NCBI GenBank assembly: GCA_038030265.1
Contig: CM075943.1
Span: 42,222,001 to 42,286,000 of the forward strand
Length of the DNA: 64,000 nucleotides
Source of the DNA: Corythucha ciliata
Taxonomy: Eukaryota; Arthropoda; Insecta; Hemiptera; Tingidae
Reading direction: 5' to 3'
Part shown: one piece after another, positions 42,900-55,019 of the stretch
Numbering within the stretch: position 1 is the first letter of the stretch
Layout: each line of letters starts with the position of its first letter
Notes under the pieces: model-generated
What the model saw: the letters and a program-made list of their open reading frames with translations, nothing else
Told to the model about the DNA's origin: nothing
Databases searched by the model: none
Position numbers and translations under genes: made by a program

Positions 42900-44300
42900 A
42901 AGCAGCTAATGAAAACACCTGACTAGAACTGGACGGTGACGTACCATCTTATAAATCCGCAGTGAGAGGAAATCGGTTAAAGGACTTGTTGCGGTTAAAT
43001 ATAATGCATTACAATATAAGATCTTTAAGAACAAAATAAACTTGATAGAGAGTTTTCTATGTACCTACATATTCGGAACTTGTGGGGGTTTTATTGTTCA
43101 CTGAGACGTGGTTAAGGGAAGAATTATGTCTACCTTATTCGTATCTATAGTTATAAGCTATGTGTACGTCATTTTGTCGTGAAACAAAGAAAATTATTGT
43201 AGATTCTGATTCTCACTACCACAATAAACAAAACAAAGCAAGTGGCACCGGTCAGATGTTACCCCAGATTGTTAGTTCATCTTAGCTCGGCAAGAGCGCT
43301 GCTGTATTTATGAAAGATGTCATAATAGCCAGTATGGGTACAGAGAAGGGAGATCTACGGGACAAGCTATTTTAAGCTTTGTGAAGCGGACGCTCGACTG
43401 TTTTGAACATGGCTTGTTGTCTCACAATACATTTTTCGATTTAACGAAGGCATTTGACTGATTTGACCATTCGGTTCTAGTTGGTAAACTTAAAAAATAT
43501 GGATTCAATGAAGTCAGCAGTAATTTAATTCAATCGTACCTGGAAAACAGACGCCAAGTGGTAAAAATAAAGCATAATTTGTCTGATGAGCTTGTGACTA
43601 GTCAAGGTGTTCCGCAAGGCTCGGTTCTAGGGCCAATATTGTTTTTAATATATTTTAATGCTGTACAAGATTTTATTACCGAAGCTAATTTTATTTTCTA
43701 GGCTGATGACACGACACTAAATGTCTCAAAAACAAGCCTGAGTGAAGCCGTTGTTGAGAGGGATAGGATCCAGGGACTGTTGGTCGAGTGGTGTGCCTCA
43801 AATAAATTAAGTTTGAACGTGAATAAAACAAAATCACTAGTTGTAACAATGAAGAAATATGATTCTGTAGATGATCCTGTAAAATTTCTGGGCAAAACCA
43901 TTGACTCTCGTTTGAAGTGGGACCATCACTGTGAGGAGCTTGCAAAAGCACTAAACAAGCAAATTTTTTTCTTGAGAATGTTGTCGGCCAGTGTTTCGAG
44001 GAGGGTTTTATTATAAGTGCATATTTTGCTTTAGTAAAGTCACGACTAAATTATGCGGTCCTGGCTTGGGGAAAAGCCTGCCACGCTTAAAGAGTGTTTT
44101 CACTACAACGGAAAGCTGTTCGCGTAATTTGTGGCATGAAATATCGAGCAGATTGCCGGTTAAAATTTGCAGAGTTACTACCGTCTTTATACATTTTTGA
44201 ATCCCTGCGATTAATCCACAAGAATAAAGAGAATAACGAATTAAATAGCAATGTACATAGCCATAGTACGAGAATCAGGCTCGATCTTCTCGTTTAAAAC
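42900..44300 (+). pseudogene. CR1-like LINE: end of ORF1 and decayed ORF2
   Basis: 42900-42914 resembles the LAANE end of ORF1. ORF2 begins about 42975: NIMHYNIRSLRTKINLIESF is the endonuclease N-terminus with its catalytic Asn, and TETWLREE (43101-43124, other frame) holds the catalytic Glu. The rest of the endonuclease and the RT fingers are missing, an internal deletion of probably more than a kilobase. From 43340: YREGRSTGQAILSF, motif A FDLTKAFD (43436-43459, then a TGA), LENRRQVVKI, motif B QGVPQGSVLGPILFLIYF, and motif C reading F*ADDTT, where a TAG at 43699-43701 replaces the residue before ADD. Then come WCASNKLSLNVNKTKSLVV, FLGKTIDSRLKWDHH and SLQRKAVRVICGMKYRADCR. The copy ends about 44300 where array A6 begins. 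The motifs fit the CR1/Jockey group. Stops and deletion make it inactive. Confidence 0.8.
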
Positions 44301-44309
44301 GGTTTGAGA

Positions 44310-45650
44310 CAAAGAAACAGAATTCGCGGATTTTCCCAACTTGATCAGCGAATTAACATTTTTTTCCATTATCGTAGCGAATGGACAATTTTTCTTATGG
44401 CATTTTTCTTTCAATGCAATACAGTAGTGCGGTGTAAGTTTTTCCACAATCTTCTCTGAATTGAAACATTATTATGTTTGTGGAGAGGACGCGGCACTAC
44501 GCTTGGACGCTACGCTGGAGGACGGCTACGCTACGAGTTGAATGTCAAATTAATTTCAACCGGGAATTAGCGGGTCTTCTTCGTTTCAACCACGTATTAT
44601 TAAAATAGATCCGTGAATTATCCTTTTTTCTTTCTTTCTTTTCAAGTTTAGCCTATTTTAGCCGCGAATTATTTCCTAGTTTTAGGCTGTGGCCTTTACT
44701 CAAGTAGCGCCTTTACTCAGTTTTAGCCCCAGCTGCGAACGAGCGCTTTTTAACTAGCGGCTAATTTTCGATAGAATTTTCTACATTATAGCCATGGATT
44801 AGCAAATTTTCAAAAATATATCCGCGAATTATCGTATTTTCTCAATCACAGCCGCAAAATAGCGTTTTTCCCCCTTTTGTCGCACGCAAATTAGAGCATC
44901 TTCACAATTTGAGTCACTAGAAACCGCCAATTCGGCGTTTTTCCCCTCCTGAGCGATTTACCACTATATCTTTACTCAATTTTATAGCGGTGAGTTAGTG
45001 TGAATTATCATTTTTATCAATTTTTTGCGGCGAATCAGTGATTTTTTCGATTTTACGGTTTTCCACTATTTCAGTCGCGAATATTGACGCTTTGTCCAAA
45101 CTTTTTGCCATAGTGCATGCCCCAAGATTAGCACATTTTCGCGCCTTCTAAATGTTGACCTCTTATTATTTTTAACAAATGCTCACTATTTTAGCGGCGA
45201 ATTTGCCGTCAGAATCATTGCTGTGCAGGTTGCCTATAAGAATTGGCATATTTTTCTTAACTTTAGCTGCGAATGAGCTCAATATTAGACGCAAATCAAC
45301 GTTTTAGAACCAAAATCCCAAATGTTTTCATCCCCCCCCTGCGGTGGAAATCCCTATGAGGCCCTTCACTCTCTAAATAAACGAAAAATATATCTTGTGT
45401 TATAAATAACACTACTTTCACTACTACCTTATCCACAAATTGGTCATATTTCTCAATTGGAGACATTAATAAACGATTTTCCTCAATTTTAGCCACGAAT
45501 TTGATTTTTTTTTTTAGCCGCAAATTGGCACTTTCTTCCAATTTTAGCAGAAAATTGACGTTTTTCTGAATTTTAGCCGCAAATTTGCTTTGTCTTTAAT
45601 CAATTTGTTCCATTAATTAGCGCTTTTTCACCATTTTAGCCCCAAATTTG
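44310..45650 (+). repeat. Degenerate ~30-bp array, family A (copy A6)
   Basis: A units (agccgcgaattatttcc, atccgcgaattatcgtattt, agccgcaaattggcac). It is interrupted by a MITE at 44399-44502 and by a GC-rich stretch, tcccccccctgcggtggaaa, at 45331-45350. Confidence 0.8.
44399..44502. mobile_element. Small MITE, copy 2
   Basis: Homologous in reverse to the MITE at 34645-34771. It shares ggtgtaagtttttccac, tctctgaattgaaaca and the flanking caatgcaatacagtagtg-type end. Its right arm is more decayed. Confidence 0.65.
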
Positions 45651-45689
45651 CCTTCATACGCCTCACATTGGTGCTTGGGACAAGTCCGT

Positions 45690-46020
45690 GGCTAAAATTT
45701 GAGAAATATTGCTATTTCGCATCTTATCTCGATAAAAACTTTAATTTGCGGCAAAATAGAGAAAATGCCAATCGCGAATTTCATCAGGGCAACTTCATGC
45801 CTATAGAAAAGACAAGGTGCATATTCGTGGCTAGAAGTGAGAAAATGAGTTAATTCGCGGCTACAAGAAACCTGTTTAAACGCTAATAAGTGGTTACAAG
45901 TGTGATATAGCGGGGGAAAAAAACCCCTTTTGCGGCGAAAATTGAGATAAAGCGCCGATTCTCTCGGTTAAAATAGAAAAAAGTCACTCATTCGCAGCTA
46001 GTACTCGGCTTTAGACGTAG
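45690..46020 (-). repeat. Degenerate array, family A, reversed (copy A7)
   Basis: Reverse A units (gtggctaaaatttgagaaat, gcggctacaag, gcggcgaaaattgagataaa). It faces array A6 across about 40 bp, making a large imperfect inverted repeat centred near 45670. Confidence 0.7.
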
Positions 46021-46042
46021 TTTCACCCAAAATTTTGTGTCA

Positions 46043-48370
46043 CAGTAATACGGATCCACTCTGTGTTTACTGCCTGGACATATCAAAGCCTATTATCCCT
46101 TAAAAAGTAGCGCCCCTTGAGAAGAAAGGGAGGTTTTTGTCCCTTCAAGGGCATATTATTAACATTGTACAGTCCACTGAAATTGCAATTTTATTTTACA
46201 AAACTCAATCATGCAAAAAACAAAAAGTTTCCTTGTACCAGTTTTTTCGACAAAAAACGTCGAAATATGAAAAATGTTTACAACTACACCCGCCGTAACT
46301 CTCGAACCGTTCACTTAAGTAAGATTATCTCGGAGATCATTCTTGTGGGCAATTTGATGAAGATTATTTTTGTATATGCTCATTTTCACGCTAAGCCTCC
46401 TAGATTTCGATATATTTGAGAAATACTGGAACAAAATAAGAATTTACTAACTTATTACCCCCTCCCACCCAAACCCATAGCTCCAAATGGTTGAACTTCT
46501 TACCAATCAATATGTGGGTTGTGAGGAACGATTTGACGTTGAAGGGAAACTTTCACTTTGGATGTTGAGGTTGGGCCGTTTTTTTGACTAATTGCGCCGT
46601 ACTTAAGATTGCCATGTTTTTATTTTTAGCACGTTCATTATGAGTTATCGAAATATTCGAAATAAATAAAAGAAGTTTCTAAATTCGGTTCTAAGATTAA
46701 CGTGTAAAAAGACACAACAGAACCCCTTCAACAACTCACTCATCATTCATCAAGAAACCCGCAGAATTGACTCTCTAAAAAGTCAAAATTCGTGGGATCG
46801 ACTCATTATTAAAAAAAAAAAAAAAAAAAAAAAAATCACGGGGATTGGTCCTTCAAAAACGCCATTTCCGACGATTAGACACTTAAAGAAAGCAAGTTTG
46901 CAGTTATCGCTCATTCAAGAACTAATTTCGCCTTTTGTATAATTAAAAAACACAATTTCACCTGTTTGTCTCTTTAAAAAACCAAAAACTCAACTTTATC
47001 TGCATGGGGTTGTTTCTATTAAAAAAACAGACTTCGCAGATTTTAATTTCACAAATTTGTTTGGTTTTGGCTCAACTTAAAGTGTGATTTCACAAGTCTC
47101 ACTCTATTCAAAAACACAATTTTGCAGGTTTCACCCTTTCAAAGCCCATAATCTTGCGGGTTATTTGCACTCGCAAAACACAATTCTGCAGGTTTTCCAC
47201 ACACAAAAAGCCTATTTAACTGGATTGCCCCCAATAAAGTCAATTTCGCGGAGTTGGATCATTCAAAAAATCAATTTCTTGGTGTTGGGACTTTCAAAAA
47301 CGATTCTGTTGGTTGGGCCCTTTTGGAGTCCAAATTTCGTAAATGTGACACTTGATAAGTCCTATACCACACAGGGTTGGCTAACTCATGAAGTTATAAT
47401 TCCTCCTTTCGCTTGGCGGTACTTACTCTCGTGCTGCACGTGCGTTTTGCGGATTTAAGACACCCACAGGTTTTACTCACTCAAAAAGTCCAAATTCGCG
47501 GGGTCGGGGTCTTTCAATAATGCAATCTAATCAGTTTGTGATCGTCAACTGAGGGTTGGGCTCTTTCGAGGTACCTACTTCGCAGATTTGCCTCTTACAG
47601 AACCGAATTTTACAGTTTTGGCTGATGCAAGAGCCAATTTCATAGGGTCGAAATTCTAAAATGCCGCAATTATGCAAGATTGAATACCCAAGATGTAAAT
47701 TGTGTGGGAGTTAAAACTCGCTCAAAAGTGCAATTTCACGGGTTTTGGCCCTTGAAAAAGTGAATCCGCGGGTTGGCCTCTTACGATGTTCAAATTTCGC
47801 CGTTTTGACTATTTAAAGAACTATTTCCGTTTTTGGCTCCTGAAATAAAAACAATTCCGTGTCGGTTTGGCTTTTTCACACAACAAATTTTGAGAATCTG
47901 GCTCGTCACAAAAACTTATTTCGGGGGGTTGCCTCTCTAAAAAAAAAAGGCCAAATTCATGAATTTCACACGCCTGATATTAAAATTTCCATTTTTTGGG
48001 GGGGTTGGCTCATTTTAAAGAGCGATTTCACGTGTCTGGCTTATGTTTAAAAACGAACTATCGCAGGGTTGTCCAAACAAAGCCAGTGTCACAGGATTGG
48101 ATTGGCTTTCCCAAAAATACAGCGCGGGAACGAACATATCGCCCCTTGAAGCGCAAATTTTGCGGGCCTGGCTATTTTATTCAGAAAGGGGACCGTTGAG
48201 GATGAGGTTGTCTCGTTAGAGGCTGATTCTTCTGCTAACAAAGAGCGACTGAGAGAGCGAGGCCCAAAGCAATTTAACGCTGCGTGATTTGCACCCCCGT
48301 TCATAATCACCTATAGGGGTGGCATAATCGAGCGTTGCTCCCCTAGAAAAATGTATAGATCCGGCACTGC
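46043..48370. mobile_element. Candidate hAT-like element carrying array B6
   Basis: The left end CAGTAATACGGATCCAC (46043) and the right end, on the minus strand from 48370, CAGTGCCGGATCTATAC, share CAGT and CGGATC. The flanks ttgtgtca and ctgggtcc match at only 5 of 8 positions, so the pairing is tentative. The interior is mostly family B repeats. No transposase was found. Confidence 0.35.
46740..48185 (+). repeat. Degenerate ~31-bp array, family B (copy B6)
   Basis: The longest B array. Measured units: gactctctaaaaagtcaaaa followed by ttcgtgggatc, 31 bp; gtccttcaaaaacgccattt followed by ccgacgatta, 30 bp. Core variants are tttcgcgg, tttcacgg, tttcgtaa and tttcttgg. An A run lies at 46811-46834. 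Confidence 0.8.
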
Positions 48371-48374
48371 TGGG

Positions 48375-48745
48375 TCCTTTCAAATACATAAATTCGCAAG
48401 GTCGGCCCACTCAACACCAATTTCGCGAAGCTACCTTATCCGAAAAACTATTTCGCTGGTTTGGCCCTCTCCACAAGTCAATTTAGCGGGTCTGGCTCCT
48501 TTTAAATAAAATTGTTCGTAAGGCCGGCCCTCGTAGTACCAATTTCGTTGGGTAGGATCCCCGAATAAAAATGATTTCACGGGGTGGCTCATGAAAAATT
48601 ACAATTTCACCATCCAGATAGAGAATTATGGCCAATTCAACTCAACATTCATAAACATTCATAGACGCATTCATAAAGCTAATGTCACGGGGTTGACTCA
48701 GTCAAATAATCAATTTCACAGCTTGGACTCGTTGGAAAAAAAGTT
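48375..48745 (+). repeat. Family B array, continuation (copy B6b)
   Basis: B units (ggcccactcaacaccaattt, ggttgactcagtcaaataatc) continue to the right of the hAT-like terminus at 48370. Confidence 0.65.
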
Positions 48746-48749
48746 CATA

Positions 48750-51035
48750 AAATCGTATTATGATGCGATAAATAATAAACACAACGGTCAACTGTTCGAT
48801 CCTCCCCCCCCCCCAACTGTTATGTTTCTTCTCCTTTCCATTTCAAAATACATTATTCAAGGTAAACACATCACAAGAACACTGTAGAACCCTCCCTCTT
48901 TAACGCATGAAAGGAAACGTCAAACGCATTCACTTACTCAAGACTCGTACTCGAAGTATTAAACACCTACTTAGCGTCGTCACACTTGTATGCACAAGGC
49001 TTGGAGGTTCGTTAAGAGAAAGGCTTGAGATTGAGTTGAATTCAACAATAACTTCAATAATAATATTTTATCAGGGCAAAACTTTTGAAATATTTAATTT
49101 TAAGTGTAAACAATAATCTTGGGATCGAGTTAAACGACTCTTTTGTGCGACAATTTCAAAGTCGTAATACATCCTTCGAAACGAGCGAGTTCTTACGCGG
49201 TTTGTTTATTAATAAGGTTATGATGGTGGGACGTTAGAGGGGAAGCATTAATTAAAACGGGCTTTTGAGTGACGACTTGAGCTATTACTGTCAAGCGGAA
49301 AGGGAGGGACATAAACCTTTTACTCCATCCCTTCTGGTTTTACGCTTTGCGTCGTAAAAGAAGACCTCCTTACACTCGTCTTTAATGAACGCCTGGTGGG
49401 TCGTCAGATGTGAGTTCTATTATCGCTCGATACAATATCACGCCCTTTTATTATATTTTTATACAACGACCTGGTGGAACGGGGAAAGCGGAGGGAAAAG
49501 TTAACGCTATCCCTCTTAATTGGAAGGACTAGACTCCCGAGTTTTTGCCCGGTTTCTTCTTTTTAAATAAGATCCTGTAGGTAACGTTGGCAAAGCTTTG
49601 GTCTGGACGAGTCGGTGGGGGGGGGGGTCATTAAAAAGGAATGAACGCCGTAAGTAACCTGCACCAATTAGATTAACAATCTCTTCGTTTGGTACTCGAG
49701 GTAAACATCGTCGAAACTCCCCTTCCCTTGTCCCCGCAGAATAATTAGCCAGTCGCGAAACCTTAAAAAAGTTTAAGGAAGTTGTTTAAAAAAGAAGCTC
49801 GAACTTTTCTCCCCAATCTTTCAAACTTTGCTCAAGCTGCTTTTCTTCAACAAAATTACTAATTTAACGTTCACGTGCCACGCCATACATCACCCCTCTT
49901 CACATCCACTTACCGGATTCAATTTTGATAGATGTGCACGCCTTACCGAAGAAACCGGACTTTCTTACTTCTTCAACTCACTTTTTTTTTGGACGGCAGG
50001 ATGTTCAAAACGGGAGAAACAGCCGTTTAGAACCGAGTTCGTAAAATATTAAAAAAAATAAAAAAGTCTGTCTCATTTGCAGACGCCCAAAAGTTTTTTT
50101 TTTTTTACGACGTAGCCAACTCCGTGAGGGGAGTCGAAATGTAAAAATACGGGTTCTTTTTCGCTCTTTTTCGGGGTCTGCGTGATGGGGTTATTTAGGG
50201 AACGTGAGGCTTTGTGAAGAATGAAGAACCACGTCAGGAAGAAAAAGAGGTGTGACACAAAAAGAAGGAGAGAAAAAAAAAAAAAAAAAAAAAAAAAAAT
50301 GCAAGAGAGGATTTGAAAACGAATAACACGAAAATAAAAAGACGTCGGTGAAGGGGTGGTGGGGAGGGAAGGTGAAGTTTGTCAAACTTTAGGAGTTTCG
50401 TTGAAAATAAATCAAAAGAGTGCACTATAGAGAACTCTCTTTTTCTCTCTCTTTTAAGTAGATCAGGTTTGGAATCAATAAAGAGCAGAGCTAAGTGAGT
50501 GAAGGGGTGGGGAGAACTTTCAATCTGTATTACACATCTACCCTTAGAGGGTCATTCCATTTTACACCAAGAGGGTGGAAGCGTATTGAAGCATTGAAGG
50601 GACGCCGAAAAAAGGGGTGTATTTGAACGCTGGTGGGAAGGGGGTGTTTAGAGGGATGAAGGAAGTCCAGAGATGCCAGGCAGCAACGGTTTTAGGTTTT
50701 GTGGAAAGGGCTGAAAAAAAAGTATAAGTCTCCGCGATAAATTTTTATAACTCTTTTTTAAGGTTCTTTGACGTCGAGATAAACGGAGCGTTCGGGTCGT
50801 TTGGAAGGAGCGCGTTAATAGGTCATAAAGGATTTCGAGCGAGTATCGGAGAGGATATAGAATGAGTGTCTGGGCAGATTTGGTGCTTGGTGACAATCAG
50901 TTTCGTGTAGCGGCGCTCCCTCTCTGCTGAATAATTTAAAAGGGGAAATAGGGCGTGCGTTAGGTCAATATATCCGTATAAATATTAGTTACCTTATACT
51001 ATAAATATTAATCGCAGTTCCTGAAGAGAATGTTC
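48750..51035. other. Non-coding region, no recognised feature
   Basis: Mixed AT-rich and polypurine/polypyrimidine sequence with an A run at 50273-50299 and a G run at 49617-49627. Open frames are short and unrecognised. Confidence 0.45.
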
Positions 51036-51039
51036 CAGC

Positions 51040-51120
51040 CAGTAGTGTACCAAGGTATGCATGAGTGGAGCCCGGCGCCCGGGTCCGGGGATGGCCAAGA
51101 ATGGCGGCATCGCAGGTCAA
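51040..51120 (+). mobile_element. hAT-like terminus next to array A8
   Basis: CAGTAGTGTACCAAGG at 51040 closely matches the terminus that ends at 2849 (CAGTAGCGTACCGAG). GC-rich DNA follows (cccggcgcccgggtccgggg). With array A8 inside it, this repeats the layout at 1.8-2.85 kb. The right end and duplication were not found. An open frame on the opposite strand (51008-51325) has no recognisable domain. Confidence 0.45.
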
Positions 51121-51339
51121 ATAACCCTTTCATAGCCCCAGATACTCGGTTCCATCCAATTTTAAATTTAGGCAATTTTGTCCAAAGCCGCCGCTCAAGT
51201 GATGGGCGATACTTGGGAGCATCTGTTTTACTCTCGGCCAAAATGTTCGGCGCAAATGTTTGCGTTCCAAAACGTTTCGTGCGTTTTGCGTGGTCAAAAT
51301 GGATGTAGTATGCTAGTCCCCGCATGTTTTTGTATAGGT

Positions 51340-52155
51340 CCTTACAGGCTAAAATTGAGAAAGCCCGCTATTGTGCTATTGGGCGAATTACTCAGATAAG
51401 AGTTCAGAAAAAGCGCTAATGCCTAAAAATCGTGAATAAATATGAAAAAATAGGCGTAAAAAGGGTTCATTCGTGATCTCTCGATGAAACTTGGAGCACA
51501 AAATCGCGGTTTATTGAGCCTCTTTAAGGCAAAAAAGTATAAAAACAGCGAAGGTGCTGTTTTTGAGTCAAATCTGCATCTAAACTTGAGAAAACAGCTA
51601 CTTATTCACGGCAAGAACTGGAAAAAGTATTCATTCGTAGCCAATACAGAATAAAGCGCTGAATCGTGGCTAAAATTGAGATAAAGTGCCAATTCCCGGG
51701 TGAGATTCAGAAATCGCCAAAAGTTAGGAAAAGCACTAATTGACGGCTAACACCATACATTTCATGTCCGGTACGGGAACATAAACTGAACAGAAACGCT
51801 ATTTCGCGGCTTAAATTGAGAAAAATAACTCCTTCGCTGCTAAAATTTGTAAAAATCGCTCTTTAGCGGCTAAAATGGAGCAATAGTGCCAATTAGCGTC
51901 TGAAATCAAGAAAAAGTGATTGTTCGTGGCTAATATTTATAAAAATCACTCATTCGAGGATAAAGTTGAGAAGATGGGTGAATTGGCGGCTAAAATTGAG
52001 AAAAAAGCTAATTCGCGGCTAAAGTTGGAATATTAGGCGCTAATTTGTAAATAAAATGGAGACAAAGTACTAGCTCAGTGCTGAAAATGAGTAAAAGTGC
52101 TAATTCGAAGACAAAAATGGAGAAAACGCAAATTGATCTTTACAAGTTCCTCCCG
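51340..52155 (-). repeat. Degenerate ~30-bp array, family A, reversed (copy A8)
   Basis: Reverse A units, for example ttcgcggcttaaattgagaa and tggcggctaaaattgagaaa, to about 52150. Confidence 0.8.
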
Positions 52156-52159
52156 AATT

Positions 52160-53195
52160 CATTTGACTATAACCGCCTATACTTTTCAGGTTTTGGACCC
52201 TCGCATGTTCGCTCTAGCAAAAAGTAATTCCATTGTTCCAAAAATCATATCGTGGAGAGGTGAACTGGATGGATGACCTTGATTGTGCCCGCTAGGCAAT
52301 CTGAAAAGTTGCACCAAAATGGTGCGGTGCTGTCTCCATATCAGGGTTTCACTTTTTTCGTCTTTTTTGACTGTCTCAGACTTTCAGCCACCAGAGCCAC
52401 TAGGTCCTGGTCTTATCAGCCCCTCAATTATAACAAAAATTAAATTAAATATCAAGAAAATTATTATTTTGTCAAGAACCACGGAATTGCCTCCAGACGC
52501 TCATTTCGGTTGCACCTGCGGTTATCAACTGAGCTTTTGAACATGTTTGAACCCAATTGTTTGGTTTCAAAATAGAGAAATTCAGCGTAAAACCTTGGAC
52601 GTCATTCACACTGAAATAGCTTGTGGCGTGGCACTTAGGTCCGGCGCAAAATGAAGCCAGCCCACTCCCAGCTTTTGAATAAACCACACGTGGTTCATTC
52701 TGTAAAGCAAATAATTGAATTCCGCGACGCAAATTGGTCCCACTCCATGCCCAGTGTAGTTCTTGCGTCGGTTCACTTGGGAGGATTTGAGTTCGCAACA
52801 CAGATTTGTGGGTCGTGGTGAAGACGTGGCTGACTCGATACAAGTGATATATTTGGTTTTGAATATTTCCAATTACCTTTTTTTCATGAGCTGTCCAAGA
52901 ATGTAAATCTCTTCTTCTTATTATTAGAAATCAAGTTCCAGAACGGTGTTTAAAACTTTTAATTCCAAAAAAAAACTCGGACCTCACCTTAACCTTTCAG
53001 AAATAATAATTTTTTCAAGAGAGTGCTGTGAGATGAGTGGGTCACCTATGCGTGGGTTCATTATGCGGTAATTTTGAAAAACGTGGGTCGCCTAGCCGCG
53101 AAGGTTCGCATGGGTCCCTCGTGACTTGGGAACTGGCTGGGTCCAGTTTGCGCCGGGCCTTACCATGTGACAAGCTATAGCGCGCCATTCGGAAG
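52160..53195. other. Non-coding region, no recognised feature
   Basis: No clear array, RNA gene or coding homology. Frames of 85-123 codons here lack recognisable domains. Confidence 0.4.
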
Positions 53196-53199
53196 ACCA

Positions 53200-53342
53200 G
53201 GGGGCCTGTTCTGCAAAATTTCATAGTGTTCCTAGGAATATCCTTTCCACCCGTCCGACCCGAATTTAATCACATGTTGATGGGGAGAACGGGTGGAAAG
53301 AGACAGTGATAGTGACAGTCAAAAGTTATAGAACAGGCCCCC
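53200..53342. mobile_element. Palindromic MITE 1 of an adjacent pair
   Basis: 143 bp with ends gggggcctgttctgcaaaat and its near complement ttatagaacaggccccc. The inner arms pair again at tttccacccgtcc and gaacgggtggaaa. Non-coding. Confidence 0.7.
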
Positions 53343-53343
53343 A

Positions 53344-53475
53344 GGGGCCGTAGATAGAGTTGTCGGGAAAAACTCACGTGAGGTGGTTGCTATGGCGAGC
53401 TTGTATTATATCCCTGTGTAGCGTCCTTGGATCCCGCTTGCGAGATTTTTTCCCGACAACTCTAACTAGGGCCCC
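53344..53475. mobile_element. Palindromic MITE 2 of an adjacent pair
   Basis: 132 bp with ends ggggccgtagatagagttgt and its near complement acaactctaactagggcccc. The stem extends through cgggaaaaa. It abuts MITE 1. agacc occurs just outside both outer ends of the pair (53194-53198 and 53476-53480). Confidence 0.7.
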
Positions 53476-53479
53476 AGAC

Positions 53480-55010
53480 CGCTATAATCGAATGAGCGAG
53501 CGCACACTGGAGTGACACGTGGCATTTGCCATGCGGCACGTGCATCTAGAAGACCGGATAGTTGGCCTTTTGTAGTGTGTCATGCGTTACGCGGGTGAGT
53601 ACTCCGACTCGAAGCGAGGCGGCTCTTGCTTTCTCACCTCATTTTCTCCCCCCGTGTCATATTTTTTGTTCACTTTACCAATTCGAACATCGAAATCGTC
53701 ATTTTGTAGAAAAGTTAGAATTTTTCTGGGTCATGGGTTCCAAACCCTTGGGTACGATATCAGGACTGTTTTCTCGACGTTCCACCTATAAGGAGGAGGT
53801 TGCCACGTTCTTCTTTTTTTTTATCTCCGGGCGCCTAATCACAGCAATCAACGCGATAACGTCGCCATCAGACGAATTAGATCCTCGGTGCAGCAATCAC
53901 CTTCGCCAAGCGAAAACGAACTGAGTACACAAATACAAAAACTTAAGTTGTGGGTAAGGAGGAAAGAAAACATGAAGTGCACCTGCCATTTCAGTGTGAA
54001 CGCAGGTGACAGGTGGCTCTTGCCATGCCACATGCAGCGTGCTAGTTCAATGAGAATGACGCCTAAAGGGTCGATCTGGTGGGAAGTGATGCCCTGAACG
54101 GCTTGTCTCGCCTGCAACGCTTCTTTCCGATCCTGTACAAACCGCAATTCACCCCGTAAAGACAGACCGTTTGGTCAAAAAATGGTAACTTGGTCCTATA
54201 GAAACCGGTCGAGCTCATTGGTCATTTTATCACTTGAAGCTAAAAGTAACGTCCTGAAACCTTAGCTTAGCTCCACATGTCAAAGTTTTGCGCGTAAACA
54301 GTTAGGTTTATATAGGCATATTAATATAATTTTTGGCTCTCTAGCTGGCAATTCTTCATATGAAACCCCGGAAACTATGCCAACATGAGCCACGCCCAAA
54401 ATTAGTTGCAGGCTTTATTGTTTCATAAGGTGGTCACTTCACCCCGACGGTTGTGGGCCCATAATTATTGATTTCATCAGGTTAACGGCGAGTTAAAGTG
54501 CTTAAACCGTCAATTGAGGCTTTCATGCTCTGATCGAGGGAGGGAGCCCTCTCCTTTTGGCAAGGCTCGATGCCTCCAGAAAAGGCAAGGAAATCGTGGA
54601 ATCCCTAAAACTTGTAATTAATTTCACGCTATTTAAAAACTGTCTGTTCAGCCGCATGCCTGCGATCATTCGATAACGAAACAGTTAATTTCGTAGCTCA
54701 AGAATCTGTTGGCAATAGAACCCCCTCCGCCCCAAACATCAGGAGCACAAAACCAGCTATTTAGCAGTAAAACTATTGAATTGCTCTCGAAAACTCTAGG
54801 TCACTCTAGGAAACTCAAGTCATACGACCACGAAACTTGTAACGTGTCACCCTCGATGCCAACGAACTGTATGTATAGCATTCATCCTCACATAGATCCT
54901 CGGAAAGAAATCCTGTGGGGTGTGGCGTGAAACTGGAAGCCACCATGTAGCCATTTCTAGGGGTCGAATAAATTAGCCCAGTTTGGCAATTTTTTCCTGT
55001 GCAGCTGATC
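53480..55010. other. Non-coding region, no recognised feature
   Basis: Contains a 120-codon frame at 53562-53924 with no recognisable domain. The segment near 53890-53960 (SPSENELSTQIQKLKLWVRR in another frame) looks polar and could be a coding relic, but nothing identifies it. Confidence 0.35.
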
Positions 55011-55019
55011 AGATTAGGC

